The position numbers and the translations under genes were made by a program. A stretch of DNA of 64,000 nt, from the NCBI RefSeq assembly GCF_023243045.1, contig NZ_JALKFX010000029.1, positions 1-64,000 on the forward strand. Reading direction: 5' to 3'. This stretch comes from Frankia sp. AgB32. GTDB lineage: Bacteria > Actinomycetota > Actinomycetes > Frankiales > Frankiaceae. This document shows, piece after piece, positions 16,759 to 25,246 of the stretch (positions are counted from its first letter, which is position 1; each line of letters opens with the position of its first letter). A model generated the notes under the pieces. That model was given only the letters and a program-made list of their open reading frames with translations, made no database searches and was not told the DNA's origin.

Positions 16759-17969
16759 CGGAGCCGACTCCGACGCTCGGTGAGCGGGTGGCGTTCCATC
16801 GCAAACGGCGCGGCCTGTCGCAGGTGGAGTTGGGCCGGCTGATCGGCCGGTCCGAGAGCTGGGTCTCTCAGGTCGAGCGGAACGCGCGCAAAGTCGACCG
16901 GATGTCCGTGCTCGCGCAGGTCTCCGACGTCCTGGGCGTTCCGGTGGCCGATCTCGCGCCCGACGCGCCAATGGAAGTAGCAGCATCGGAGCGTGAGCCG
17001 TGGCGGGACGCGCTGCGCCTGGCGCTCACCGGGCATCCGGCGCTGTCGGCCGTCGCCTCGACGCCGCCACCCGACGGCGGCTCCGGCGAGGACTTCGCCG
17101 AGCAGGCCGAGCAGGTGTGGACGGTCGTCCATGGGTCGCGGTACTCCGAAGCCGGGCCGGTGCTCCTGCCCTTGATCGCCGGGGCGGAACTGGCGTTGCG
17201 TTCCGTTCCGGAGGATCAGCGGCCGGCAGTCGCTGCGGCGCTGTCTCGGGCGTACCAGGCCGCTGCCGCCCTCCTCGGGAAAGTGAACGACACAGAAGCC
17301 GCCTGGCTTGCGTCCGACCGGGCGCTCTTCACCGCAGAAGCTGCGGGGGATGTCGCGCTCGTGGCCGCGGGGCAGTTTCGCCTGGTGCTGGCGATGCTGG
17401 GCGCCGGGCGGCTGGACCAGGCCCAGCACGCCGCCGCGACGGCGGTGGCTGCGCTTCGTCCGCGGCTGCCGGAACTGGGCGTCGAAGCGGCGTCCGTCGT
17501 GGGCGCGCTCTGCCTGGTACGGGCGGTAAGTGCGGCGCGTGCCGGTGACCGCCGGTCTGCCTGGCAGGCGATCGGCGACGCGCAGGAGCTGGCCGCGACG
17601 GTGGGCGCCGGGCGGAACGACTTCAACACGGAGTTCGGACCGGTGAACGTGGCGCTGCATGAGGTGTCCGTCGCGGTCGACCTGGGCGACGCGGGCGACG
17701 CCCTCGATCGCGCCGGCCGGATCGACACCTCGGGACTGTCAGCGGAACGCCGCGCCCGCTTCCTGGTCGACGTCGCCGACGCCCATGCACAGCGCCGCGC
17801 CCGGGGCGACGCTCTTGCCGCGCTCTTGGAGGCGGAGCAGGTGGCCCCCGAACAGATCCACGATCACTCCAAGGTCCGGACACTCATTCGCGACCTGCTC
17901 CAGGACGTCCACCAGCGCTCCGACCAGGAACTTCGCTCTCTGGCAGGCCGATGCGGAGTCCCCGCCTGA
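16755..17969 (+). CDS. XRE-family transcriptional regulator with helical-repeat C-domain
   Basis: 404 residues from ATG 16755, translationally coupled to the ABM gene. Residues about 8-62 are a helix-turn-helix: GERVAFHRKRRGLSQVEL, then LIGRSESWVSQVERNARK. The remaining 330 residues are alpha-helical, Ala-rich repeats resembling TPR units, as in the large Streptomyces-type XRE regulators that sense a small ligand or peptide through the repeats. The gene ends normally with TGA; 60 bp later the sequence runs into the homopolymer junction at 18031. Confidence 0.82.
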   Translation: MTEPTPTLGERVAFHRKRRGLSQVELGRLIGRSESWVSQVERNARKVDRMSVLAQVSDVLGVPVADLAPDAPMEVAASEREPWRDALRLALTGHPALSAVASTPPPDGGSGEDFAEQAEQVWTVVHGSRYSEAGPVLLPLIAGAELALRSVPEDQRPAVAAALSRAYQAAAALLGKVNDTEAAWLASDRALFTAEAAGDVALVAAGQFRLVLAMLGAGRLDQAQHAAATAVAALRPRLPELGVEAASVVGALCLVRAVSAARAGDRRSAWQAIGDAQELAATVGAGRNDFNTEFGPVNVALHEVSVAVDLGDAGDALDRAGRIDTSGLSAERRARFLVDVADAHAQRRARGDALAALLEAEQVAPEQIHDHSKVRTLIRDLLQDVHQRSDQELRSLAGRCGVPA

Positions 17970-18030
17970 GGGGCCCGCACAGAAAGTACTAGACAACACT
18001 CAAAGTGTGGCCCATACTTCGAGTGCGGGT

Positions 18031-18066
18031 TGGGGGGGGCCCCCCCCCCCCCCCCCGCCCGGGGGG
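18031..18066. other. G/C homopolymer run at left junction
   Basis: A block of about eight G, then about fifteen C, CGCCC, and eight G. Nothing else in the window except 54664-54700 looks like this. It directly abuts the 49-bp repeat that ends the mobile element and is most simply read as an assembly or sequencing artefact at a join. Confidence 0.7.
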
Positions 18067-18115
18067 GGCTGCCGGTGCGGACCAGTCCCCGATGCGCGTT
18101 CCCACGCGGCGGTGG
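18067..18115. repeat. 49-bp terminal direct repeat, left copy
   Basis: Identical over all 49 positions to 54618-54666. It lies inside the C-terminal coding part of the gene starting at 18408. It marks the left end of the 36,551-bp circularly closed element. Confidence 0.9.
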
Positions 18116-18408
18116 CCGCCAGGGCGGCCGGTCAGCAGGTAGACGCCGCCGTCCGTGCCGATGTGGAGGTCGTCGGCGTCCAGATAGGGGCAGGTGGCCG
18201 TGATCTGGGCGATGACACGGCGGCGGACCGCCGCGGGCACGTGGGCGGTGGCGCCCGGCCGTCGGGTCCCCGTGGTCTTCGCGGTGCTGCTGGTGCGGGC
18301 CGGCGTCGGCTTCTTCTTCGTGGTGCTGCTGGTGCGGGCCGGCGTCGGCTTGGTCTGCTTCGGGTTCGTGTTCGTGGCTGATGGCTTCAGCCAGCTGAGC
18401 AGGCCCAT
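18067..18408 (-). CDS. Element protein of unknown function, gene split by the junction
   Basis: ATG at 18408 with CGGAGGACCCTG upstream. 114 codons run to the left end of the element; the remaining six, including a TGA, lie at 54617-54600, so the closed-circle product is 119 residues ending APAANPRRR. On this contig the frame instead runs into the homopolymer and stops at 17989. The N-terminus MGLLSWLKPSATN is followed by two near-identical PTPARTSST-type units (a 36-bp tandem repeat) and a compact basic domain with TATCPYLDADDLHIGTD. No family is recognised. Position between the transfer ATPase genes and the 54570 gene suggests a transfer-operon accessory. Confidence 0.7.
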
Positions 18409-18440
18409 CAGGGTCCTCCGTGGGGTTGGGTGCGGGCTGG

Positions 18441-19283
18441 TCAGCGGCCTGTCTGGGTGGGCAGGTACAGCCGGGGCGCGCCCGCCAGATGCTGGCCGGC
18501 GGCCTGCCGGGGGAGGTACCAGCCGCGGAACGGGGTGGGCCTGCCGGCACTGGGATTCGTGCAGGAGCCGGTGCCGGGCGGCCGCGATATCGGATCGCCG
18601 GGCAGGCGCAGCACGGCCAGCGCCGAGTCGGACAGGGTGTCGAGGAGCCGCGGGTGGAGGGTGGTCGCGCCCGGGTTGGAGGCGGTGAGGAGCAGTCCGA
18701 CGGCGGCCTTGCGGCCCTCGCGGGCGATGCGCAGCGCGGCCGTGGTGAACGGCGACGACGGGGCGGCGAACAGCCCCCCGAGGGTGTCCTCGACGATCAG
18801 CAGGAGGGCGGGGGCGTCGCTGGTGGGTACGTGCGTCGCGCGGTGGGACCGCCCGAGCATCGTCTGCCGCCGCTCGATCAGTGCGAGCGTGTCGCGCAGC
18901 TGGGTGGCGAGGTCGCGGCCGGTCAGGGCCCCGTGCGGGTAGCGGTCCAGGTAGGTGTGGAGGTCGCCGGCGCCGTCGGGGTCGGCTGGCCACGCGACGA
19001 TGTGTCCGGTGCCGGCGGCGGTGATCCCGATCTGCGCGGCGAGCATCGTCGTGCCGCTGCTGGTGGCACCGAGGATCAGGCCGGAGCGCATGCCGTGGCC
19101 GGGGGTGTACAGCGGCCAGCGGGCCGGGCTGCCGTCGGTGTGCACACCGATGATGGCCGTGCCGGTGGTCGGGTCGTAGGCGGCCTGCGGGCCGGGGTAG
19201 GGGTGCACGGCCTGCGGTGCCGTGGACTGCCCGCCGGCACGCTCAGCGGCGGGGGTGGGGGTGCGAGATCCCCGAAACAACAT
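18441..19283 (-). CDS. FtsK/TraB-like protein with degenerate P-loop
   Basis: 280 residues from ATG 19283. It resembles the motor domain of the TraB-like gene next door: GLILGATSSGTTMLAAQIG stands where TraB has GIVIGASGSGKSRLLELLG, and ALLLIVEDTLGG stands where TraB has VLIILDECHQV, followed by a shared REGRKAAVGLLLTAS versus RMGRKAGVGLICATQ. The P-loop Lys and Ser are replaced (GTT), so ATP hydrolysis is unlikely. It may be a structural or regulatory partner of the TraB pump. It lies in the same leftward operon. Confidence 0.75.
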   Translation of the reverse strand: MLFRGSRTPTPAAERAGGQSTAPQAVHPYPGPQAAYDPTTGTAIIGVHTDGSPARWPLYTPGHGMRSGLILGATSSGTTMLAAQIGITAAGTGHIVAWPADPDGAGDLHTYLDRYPHGALTGRDLATQLRDTLALIERRQTMLGRSHRATHVPTSDAPALLLIVEDTLGGLFAAPSSPFTTAALRIAREGRKAAVGLLLTASNPGATTLHPRLLDTLSDSALAVLRLPGDPISRPPGTGSCTNPSAGRPTPFRGWYLPRQAAGQHLAGAPRLYLPTQTGR

Positions 19284-19328
19284 GATCGGTGCCCTTCGTG
19301 TCGTGGATGTGAGCGAGGGGTGGTGCGG

Positions 19329-19532
19329 TCAGGGGGTGAGGGCGGGCCGGAGGGCGGTGGCCAGGCGCAGCCCGGCGTGGAGCAGGTCGGGGCCGGCCGC
19401 CCTGCTGGGGTGGGTGAGGTGGCGGTCGGCGGTGTCGGCGGCCAGGGCCAGGGCGGCGGCGGTCAGGGCGACGCGCAGGGCGTCGGCGCGCAGCCGGCGC
19501 AGTGCCCGGTGGGCGAGGGTGGTGGGGGTCAT
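19329..19532 (-). CDS. Small helical hypothetical protein
   Basis: 67 residues from ATG 19532, with CAGGAGCTGCCGCC upstream, between the two FtsK-like genes of the transfer operon. It is Ala/Leu/Arg-rich (MTPTTLAHRALRRLRADA at the start), predicted amphipathic helix with no membrane segment. The ribosome site and operon position support it; no function is recognised. Confidence 0.55.
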   Translation of the reverse strand: MTPTTLAHRALRRLRADALRVALTAAALALAADTADRHLTHPSRAAGPDLLHAGLRLATALRPALTP

Positions 19533-19560
19533 GGCGGCAGCTCCTGTCGGTCGGGGTGGG

Positions 19561-21675
19561 TTAGGAGGCGGGGCGGGCGCGGCTGGGGCCGGGGGTCCAG
19601 GTGCCGTGGATGTCGTTGTTGACCAGGCCGGCTTTTTTCAGGGCGTTGAGGATCGTGCGGGTCTGGGTTTCGGACAGGCCGGACGCGTCCTGGATGTCCT
19701 GTTTGCGGGTGATGCCGCTGCGGACCAGGTCGTAGATGGCCTGCGCCGAGGGGGTGCGCAGCACCGGATGGTCGGCGGCCGCCGCCGGCGTGGCCGTGGG
19801 TGTGGGGGCGGGGGCGGGGCCCAGAGACGGGGCGGGGGGGATGTCGAGCAGGCCGAGGGCCCGCTGGGCGGGCACCACCGGCGCCACCGCCACCGCAGCT
19901 GGGGCTGCGGTTGCTGGTGGGGTCTTGGGGCGACGGCGGGCCTGGTCGATGGCGGCGGCGAGTGCCGGGTCGGCGGCCGCGGCCGCGGCGACGAGGTCGG
20001 GGTCGAAGTCGGCGAGTTCGACGACGAGGTCGGCGTCGGCGGTGAGCCGGCGGGTGTGCCGGTCGCGGTAGCGGTCGCCGAGGTAGGCCAGCGCTGCGGG
20101 TTCCAGGGTCAGCTCGGGTGCGGCGGCGGCCAGGGCACCGACGACGTCCTGCTCCTCGAAATGGGTCCGGAACGGCGCGGTGCGCCGGTCCTTGCCGGCG
20201 AGGTAGCCCAGGCCGGCGACGTCGGGCAGGCCGTTGGGATCGAGCAGTTCCAGGCCGGGCAGCATCCCGCCGGTGGTCTTGTTCGCAATCCGCAGCACCG
20301 CGGTGTTCGCCGCGGCGAGGGAGTCCCGCAGCGAGATCTTGTCGCCGAAACTCGCGGCTTCGGGGTACTGGGTGGCGCAGATCAGGCCGACGCCGGCCTT
20401 GCGGCCCATGCGGGCGATCTCGTCCGCGGCCTTGGTCAGGGGGCTGGTGGGGGTGAGGACCTGGTGGCACTCGTCCAGGATGATCAACACCATGGGGGCG
20501 TCGGGGCTGATGGGGTGCGGCTCGCGCCGCAACAACTTGTTGATCTTCGATCGGAAGCTGATGAGCTGCTGGGCGGCGGCGAACATCAGGCCGATCTCGT
20601 CGCGGTCGCAGGCGGCCCAGTCGGCGTGGGGGGCCAGGGCGGGCAGGCTCGCGCCGTCCTGGGGGTCGGCGACCCAGACCAGGACGCGGCGGGAGTACAT
20701 GCACGACACCCCCAGCAGCTCCAGCAGCCGACTCTTGCCGGAGCCGGAGGCGCCGATGACGATGCCGCCGCGGGCGCCGACCGCCGGGTTGTAGACCCGC
20801 CACAGGGCCTGGTCGAGGTCGGCGTGCACGCCGAGGCGGGCGTGGCCGGTCTCGGCGTCGAACGCCTCGTCGACGCCTGGCCACGGGTGGGTCTGGCGCA
20901 GCGGGTTGCCCGCACCCTCGTGGACGATCAGCAGATGAGCCTTGTCGCCGTCGCCGGTGTGGTGGCGGTCGACGGTGACGCGGTCCAGGGGCATGCCCAG
21001 ACCGGAGGCGATCAGCGGGCCGGCGCCGATGGCGGTGGCGGTGGTGTGCCGGCCGGGGGTCAGGCGGATGGTCCAGGTCACCCCGGTCGGTGCGCTGCCC
21101 TGCTCGGCCAGCCGGCTGCCGGCCAGCACCCGGTCCTTCGCCGCGAGGGTCTCCGCCCACACCTCGGGGATCAGGTCCATCCAGTCCGGCGCGTCGAACT
21201 CCACGTCTGGTTCCGGCTCTGGGTCGGGCTCGGGTTCGGGGTCGGTGCGGGTGGGGATGTGGTGGCGCCGCCAGGTCGGCGCGGCCGCCGCGTAGCCGCC
21301 GGCGACCAGGATCACCGCGTGCCAGCCGCCGGGGCCGCCCTCGGCGGCCAGGACCAGCCAGCCACAGCCGCAGGCCATGACCAGCAGCAGATAGCGCCGG
21401 CGCCGGCGCCGTGCGGGACTGCCCGCGACGGTGTCCCGCCGCGCCCGCCAGCCCCCGACGGCCAGCACGGCGGTGCTCCAGCCGGTCACGGTCCAGCCCA
21501 GCGCGCCGGGCAGGCCCGCGGCCGCGGCGCCGGCGACCCACAGCAGCCCGATGACCAGCAGCGGGCGGGTCTGCGCGGCCAGGCGCAGCCCGCTGTCGGG
21601 TGGCTGGGGCAGCCGCGCGGCCAGGCGCCGCACGGGGCTGCGGGGACGGTCCGCAGTGATCGGCTCGAGGGTCAC
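19561..21675 (-). CDS. TraB-like FtsK/SpoIIIE DNA translocase (conjugation pump)
   Basis: 704 residues from ATG 21675. Membrane segments lie at about 38-60, 62-80 and 95-140. The motor carries Walker A GASGSGKSR near 312, Walker B VLIILDE near 396 and the FtsK-type segment ARMGRKAGVGLICATQYPE. The C-terminus (about 640-690) is a winged helix (IYDLVRSGITRKQDIQDASG, SETQTRTILNALKKAGLV) like the gamma domain of FtsK or the DNA-recognition domain of Streptomyces TraB, which binds clt repeats and moves double-stranded DNA between mycelia. Full length for the family. This is the key transfer gene of the element, in the leftward operon after the membrane genes. Confidence 0.88.
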   Translation of the reverse strand: MTLEPITADRPRSPVRRLAARLPQPPDSGLRLAAQTRPLLVIGLLWVAGAAAAGLPGALGWTVTGWSTAVLAVGGWRARRDTVAGSPARRRRRRYLLLVMACGCGWLVLAAEGGPGGWHAVILVAGGYAAAAPTWRRHHIPTRTDPEPEPDPEPEPDVEFDAPDWMDLIPEVWAETLAAKDRVLAGSRLAEQGSAPTGVTWTIRLTPGRHTTATAIGAGPLIASGLGMPLDRVTVDRHHTGDGDKAHLLIVHEGAGNPLRQTHPWPGVDEAFDAETGHARLGVHADLDQALWRVYNPAVGARGGIVIGASGSGKSRLLELLGVSCMYSRRVLVWVADPQDGASLPALAPHADWAACDRDEIGLMFAAAQQLISFRSKINKLLRREPHPISPDAPMVLIILDECHQVLTPTSPLTKAADEIARMGRKAGVGLICATQYPEAASFGDKISLRDSLAAANTAVLRIANKTTGGMLPGLELLDPNGLPDVAGLGYLAGKDRRTAPFRTHFEEQDVVGALAAAAPELTLEPAALAYLGDRYRDRHTRRLTADADLVVELADFDPDLVAAAAAADPALAAAIDQARRRPKTPPATAAPAAVAVAPVVPAQRALGLLDIPPAPSLGPAPAPTPTATPAAAADHPVLRTPSAQAIYDLVRSGITRKQDIQDASGLSETQTRTILNALKKAGLVNNDIHGTWTPGPSRARPAS

Positions 21676-21777
21676 GGTGCTCCTTCCTGGGCGTCTGGTG
21701 TGCGGGGGGTCCTGGCGTCTTCCGCGCGGACCCGGCAGGCGCCGGGTCCGACGGGAGCCGTCAGGCTCGGGGTGGGA

Positions 21778-23358
21778 TCAGGCGGGCCGGTAGAAGTCGG
21801 TGTTGGCCGCACCCGGGGTGCTGGCGACGGCCTCCTCCATCAACCGGTGGGCCTCCAGCGCGCTGACGACGCCGCGGGAGGCCGCCGCGAGCAGACCCGC
21901 GGTCTCCTGGGCGTGGGCGATCGCGGACAGCACGCCGGTGTCGGAGAGCTGCGCGGCGGTCATGTACGTCCGGGACATCTCGATCCGGCTCGCGATGTCG
22001 CTCTCGGCGTGGCCGGCGAGCTGCTCGTAGTAGGTCCGGGCAGCCTGGATGTTGGTGGTCTCACCACTGCCAGCAGTCATGATCGTTAGTTCTCCCTCGT
22101 GGGTTGGGATCCCCACCGCGGGTGCGGTCGGGGTGTGCGCCACCAGCGCCGGTGTCGGGCTGGTGGGGTCAGGGGACGACGAGTCGGCCTCGTCGTCGGG
22201 GGTGGTGCGGAACGGGGCGGGGGCGTCGGCCGGGTCGACCCGGCGGCCGTCCTGGTCGAGCCAGCCGGTGTACCCGGCCGCCCGCTCGGCGAGGAACCGG
22301 CCGGTCGGGCAGCCGAGGCGATGATCGGCGGCTCGTGCGCTGGCCGGCCGGCCGTCGCGGTCGGCCGCGGTGCACTCGGTGCAGCCCGCCATGGCCTGCG
22401 CGTCCTGGGCGGCCTGGGCTGCGGCCACGTCGGTGGCGGTCAGGTCGGTCCGGTAGGTCCGGCTGATCCAGTCGGCGATCAGCTGGTGCCGCTCGGCGTC
22501 GGGCAGGTCGGCGAGCTTGCGGCCGGTGGCCGCCGCACCGTCGGCGATCTGCTGCTGCTCGTCGGGGGCCAGCTGCGACCAGCAGCGCGGCGCGACGATC
22601 TCCGCGTCGACGATGTTGTCGTCGTTGCCGGCCGACGCCGACGCCGGGGCCGGTGTGGGGGTGGGTGGTGGGGTGGTGGGGGGCGGGCCGGTGCGCCACG
22701 TCGGGTCGTCGTGGCGGGCCTGGGCGGTGAGGATGTCGTCACGGCTGACCCTCCACAGGCCATGGCGGGCCCGCAGATGACGGCGGACCGCGTCCGCGGC
22801 CTCGGTGACGCTCAGATCCGCCCAGGACCGGCCGGACGCCCGGACCTGGTCGACGATCTCGAGCTGCTCGTCGACAGGCAGTTCCGACCAGCAGCGCGGC
22901 GCCACCCGGCCGCCGTCACCGTCGCCCGTCGCAGCGTCTGCCGGCCGTCGCCGGCCAGCACCGGTGGTCGGACCACCGGCCGCCGACGGCGGAGGTGGCG
23001 GCGTGGGGGTGGACGGCGGCTCGTCGCGGGGAGCGCGACCGGGGCCGGGGCCGGTGACCCAGACGGTGGGCTCCTCCCACGGCCGCCAGCGGCCCCGGGC
23101 CGCCCGGGTGGACCGGCCCTGCGCCCAGCCGGCCCGCCAGCCGTCCCCCAGCGCCTGCCAGACCGAGCCGGCGACACGGGCGGCGCCACCGGCAGCGGCC
23201 TGGACCCCGTCAGCGGCGCCGTCGGCCAGGCCGGCGGCGAGGTCCGGCCGCGCGTCGGGCTGGGGCTGGCCGAACAGCGCGGTCCGGCCGTGCCGCCACG
23301 TCTGGCGTGAGGCGTGGACGATCGCGTAGGTCAGCGCCCACAGCAGCAGCAGTTCCAT
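21778..23358 (-). CDS. Conjugation-associated hypothetical protein with duplicated domain
   Basis: 526 residues from ATG 23358, which overlaps the stop of the upstream gene. An N-terminal hydrophobic helix (MELLLLWALTYAIVHAS) precedes Ala- and Pro-rich linkers. Two copies of a roughly 65-residue module are visible: APRCWSELPVDEQLEIVD near 160 and APRCWSQLAPDEQQQIAD near 250, each ending in a helix-rich LTxxDVxxAQ-type segment. A likely Zn pair is CTECTAAD near 325. The last 100 residues (from MTAGSGETTN) have their own in-frame ATG at 22080 with GAGGGAGAACTAACGATC before it, so a separate short product is possible. No database family is recognised. Confidence 0.65.
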   Translation of the reverse strand: MELLLLWALTYAIVHASRQTWRHGRTALFGQPQPDARPDLAAGLADGAADGVQAAAGGAARVAGSVWQALGDGWRAGWAQGRSTRAARGRWRPWEEPTVWVTGPGPGRAPRDEPPSTPTPPPPPSAAGGPTTGAGRRRPADAATGDGDGGRVAPRCWSELPVDEQLEIVDQVRASGRSWADLSVTEAADAVRRHLRARHGLWRVSRDDILTAQARHDDPTWRTGPPPTTPPPTPTPAPASASAGNDDNIVDAEIVAPRCWSQLAPDEQQQIADGAAATGRKLADLPDAERHQLIADWISRTYRTDLTATDVAAAQAAQDAQAMAGCTECTAADRDGRPASARAADHRLGCPTGRFLAERAAGYTGWLDQDGRRVDPADAPAPFRTTPDDEADSSSPDPTSPTPALVAHTPTAPAVGIPTHEGELTIMTAGSGETTNIQAARTYYEQLAGHAESDIASRIEMSRTYMTAAQLSDTGVLSAIAHAQETAGLLAAASRGVVSALEAHRLMEEAVASTPGAANTDFYRPA

Positions 23359-23981
23359 CAGTGGATCCCGATGGTGTGCTGCAGGACGGTCGCGCCGGCA
23401 CCCCCGATGATCGTGATCGCGGAGAGCACGATCGCGCCGACGCTGCCGGGGATCGTGGCCGCGACCGCGGGCAGCGTCAGCCCCACCCCGAGCGCGCCGA
23501 GCTTCTCCGGCCGGCGCGGGCGGTCCCGACCAACACGGTCCCGACCACCACCGCCGGAGCCGATCGCCCGCGGCCAGCTGTGCAGATCCTCACTGCGGCC
23601 GAGGCGGCCGACGCGCTGGCGGGCGCCGGCGAGGCTGGCGAACGTCTGCTCGTTGGGCACGATCTGCAGCACGTAGTAGATCGCGAGGATGAGGGCCAGG
23701 GCGCCGGGGACAGCGCCGCCGAGCGTCGTGCGGGTCACCGTGTCGATCACCACGTTGGTCCAATGGACCCCTGCGCGGATCGCGAGATGCAGCCAGCCGC
23801 GGGACAGTGCGGCGCCAGCGAGCAGGCCGAGCAGCGCGGTGACGCGGGGCAGGCGCCGCTGCCACAGCAGCAACGCGATGACGAACAGGGGGATCGCGGC
23901 GCTGACCGCGGTCGGGTTGGTCAGGTGCAGCGTCTGGGCCTGCATCGGGGCGAGTGCGTTGAGGGTGGGGGTCTGGGACAT
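23358..23981 (-). CDS. Polytopic membrane protein of the transfer operon
   Basis: 207 residues from ATG 23981. Hydrophobic segments lie near 28-42 (AIPLFVIALLLW), 47-60, 85-108 (ALALILAIYYVLQIVP) and two at the C-terminus (LGVGLTLPAVAATIPG, IVLSAITIIGGAG). A basic Arg/Gly-rich loop lies between. There is no enzymatic motif. Genes of this kind accompany traB in actinobacterial plasmids as spread or pore proteins; that role is inferred from position between the lytic transglycosylase and traB. Confidence 0.7.
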   Translation of the reverse strand: MSQTPTLNALAPMQAQTLHLTNPTAVSAAIPLFVIALLLWQRRLPRVTALLGLLAGAALSRGWLHLAIRAGVHWTNVVIDTVTRTTLGGAVPGALALILAIYYVLQIVPNEQTFASLAGARQRVGRLGRSEDLHSWPRAIGSGGGGRDRVGRDRPRRPEKLGALGVGLTLPAVAATIPGSVGAIVLSAITIIGGAGATVLQHTIGIH

Positions 23982-23995
23982 GAGGTCTCCTCGGG

Positions 23996-24607
23996 TCAGA
24001 GGTGGGAGGGGTCGGTGTAGGTGCCGACCAGGGCGGTGATCGTGGCGACGTAGTGGCGGGTCTCGGCGATCGCCGGGACCGCGCCAGCGCGGTCGACCGG
24101 GCCGGGCCCGCAGTTGTAGGCGGCCAGCGCCAGGTCGGTCTGGCCCTGGTAGCGGGCGGCCAGCGCGCACATGAACCGGCCCTGGGCGACGATCGCGTCG
24201 GGGGCATCCCATGGGGACGCGGTGCCGTTGCCGTCGGCGTCGACCGCCCAGTCCGCCCACGTGCCAGGCATGAACTGCGCGATGCCCTGCGCACCGACGG
24301 CCGACCGGGCGTTCGGATCGAACCCGGACTCCTGGGAGAGCTGGGCGGCGAGCAGCGCCGGGGTGACCTGCGGGCACTGGCTACCCGCCCGGTCGATCCA
24401 CGGCCGCAGTGCCGCGGGGACCGGCGCGCCGGCGGCCAGCGGCCCACCCGCCGGGCCGCCGGTGGTGAGGGGGATCAGTCCGGCGACCGCGGCAACGGCG
24501 ACGAGCAGGGCAGCCACGACCAGGCGCCGCCCCAGCCACCAGGCCACCACCGCAGCGGCGACCAGACCGACCAGCGGCCAGCCCGACGAGATCGTCAGCG
24601 GGCTCAT
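23996..24607 (-). CDS. Membrane-anchored lytic transglycosylase
   Basis: 203 residues from ATG 24607, overlapping the upstream gene by four bases. Two N-terminal membrane helices (about 8-25, 28-50) are followed by an SLT-type domain: AAQLSQESGFDPNARSAVGA with the catalytic Glu near 92, then GIAQFMPGTW, and later ALAAYNCGPGPVDR. This is the standard Slt/MltC-like order. Such enzymes open peptidoglycan for conjugation machines or phage; here it lies in the transfer operon beside traB, so local cell-wall opening during transfer is the likely job. Confidence 0.88.
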   Translation of the reverse strand: MSPLTISSGWPLVGLVAAAVVAWWLGRRLVVAALLVAVAAVAGLIPLTTGGPAGGPLAAGAPVPAALRPWIDRAGSQCPQVTPALLAAQLSQESGFDPNARSAVGAQGIAQFMPGTWADWAVDADGNGTASPWDAPDAIVAQGRFMCALAARYQGQTDLALAAYNCGPGPVDRAGAVPAIAETRHYVATITALVGTYTDPSHL

Positions 24608-25038
24608 CGCAGCACCGCCAGGACCACCAGCAGACCGAGTAGACCCGCCAGGCCGAGCCGCGCCGGGCGCTGGACAACCCACGCCACCAGGTAGGTCACG
24701 AGACTGATCGGGATCGCGACCGTCCACTGGTAGACCTGCCCGGCGCGGCGCCAGCCGTCGGCCTCCGCGGCGCACCACGGCGCCTCCCGGGCGTAGCGCA
24801 CGAGGTCGGCCATGGGCGGCTGGGCGGCGGACCAGGGCGAGGGGGTGTCTCCCACCGCCACGTCCCACGCCCGCGCCACCCGCGCCCGCACCGGCAGCAA
24901 CAGCGGCGCCTCCACCACCAGCTCCGTCGACGGCTGCGGCGTGGTCTGAGGCGTCCATCCCTCGGCCGGATCCTGCGCCGGGCAGCCCGCCCGGTGCACC
25001 TGCCCCGGGCCCGCCTGGCACACGCAGCTGCCCGTCAC
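24604..25038 (-). CDS. Hypothetical protein with C-terminal membrane helices
   Basis: 144 residues from GTG 25038. The N-terminus MTGSCVCQAGPGQVHRAGC has Cys/His spacing suggestive of a small metal site, then a Glu/Arg-rich middle, a WCAAEADGWRRAGQVYQW segment and two C-terminal hydrophobic helices. It is coupled to the lytic transglycosylase gene by an ATGA overlap. The start lies beside a C13 run (25041-25053), which may hide a length error in the upstream region. Confidence 0.6.
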   Translation of the reverse strand: MTGSCVCQAGPGQVHRAGCPAQDPAEGWTPQTTPQPSTELVVEAPLLLPVRARVARAWDVAVGDTPSPWSAAQPPMADLVRYAREAPWCAAEADGWRRAGQVYQWTVAIPISLVTYLVAWVVQRPARLGLAGLLGLLVVLAVLR

Positions 25039-25246
25039 CGCCCCCCCCCCCCGTCACACCACGTGGCAACCAAGGGCGCGGCGGCGGGCGCGGTTTGACC
25101 GCGCCCAGCCCTCGCGTGTACGCGCGCGGGCGCGTCCGAGCGCGTGGTGACCCACCCCCGCCGGCTCCGCCCGGCGCCACGCAGACCGCGCAGCGCGGTT
25201 TCCGCCGCTGTTTCACTCTCGGTGGCCGTCAGGACGGCCGATCCGG
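25039..25246. other. Intergenic within transfer operon
   Basis: No gene is seen. It starts with a long C run and contains alternating CGCG/GTAC-rich words (about 25110-25140, CGCGTGTACGCGCGCGGGCG). There may be an internal promoter or processing site; nothing decisive. Confidence 0.35.

Noticed and set aside
25039-25060. Third assembly junction at the C run near 25.04 kb
   Set aside because: Genes on both sides keep operon order and direction, and there is no flanking repeat, so it is at most a length error in one homopolymer.
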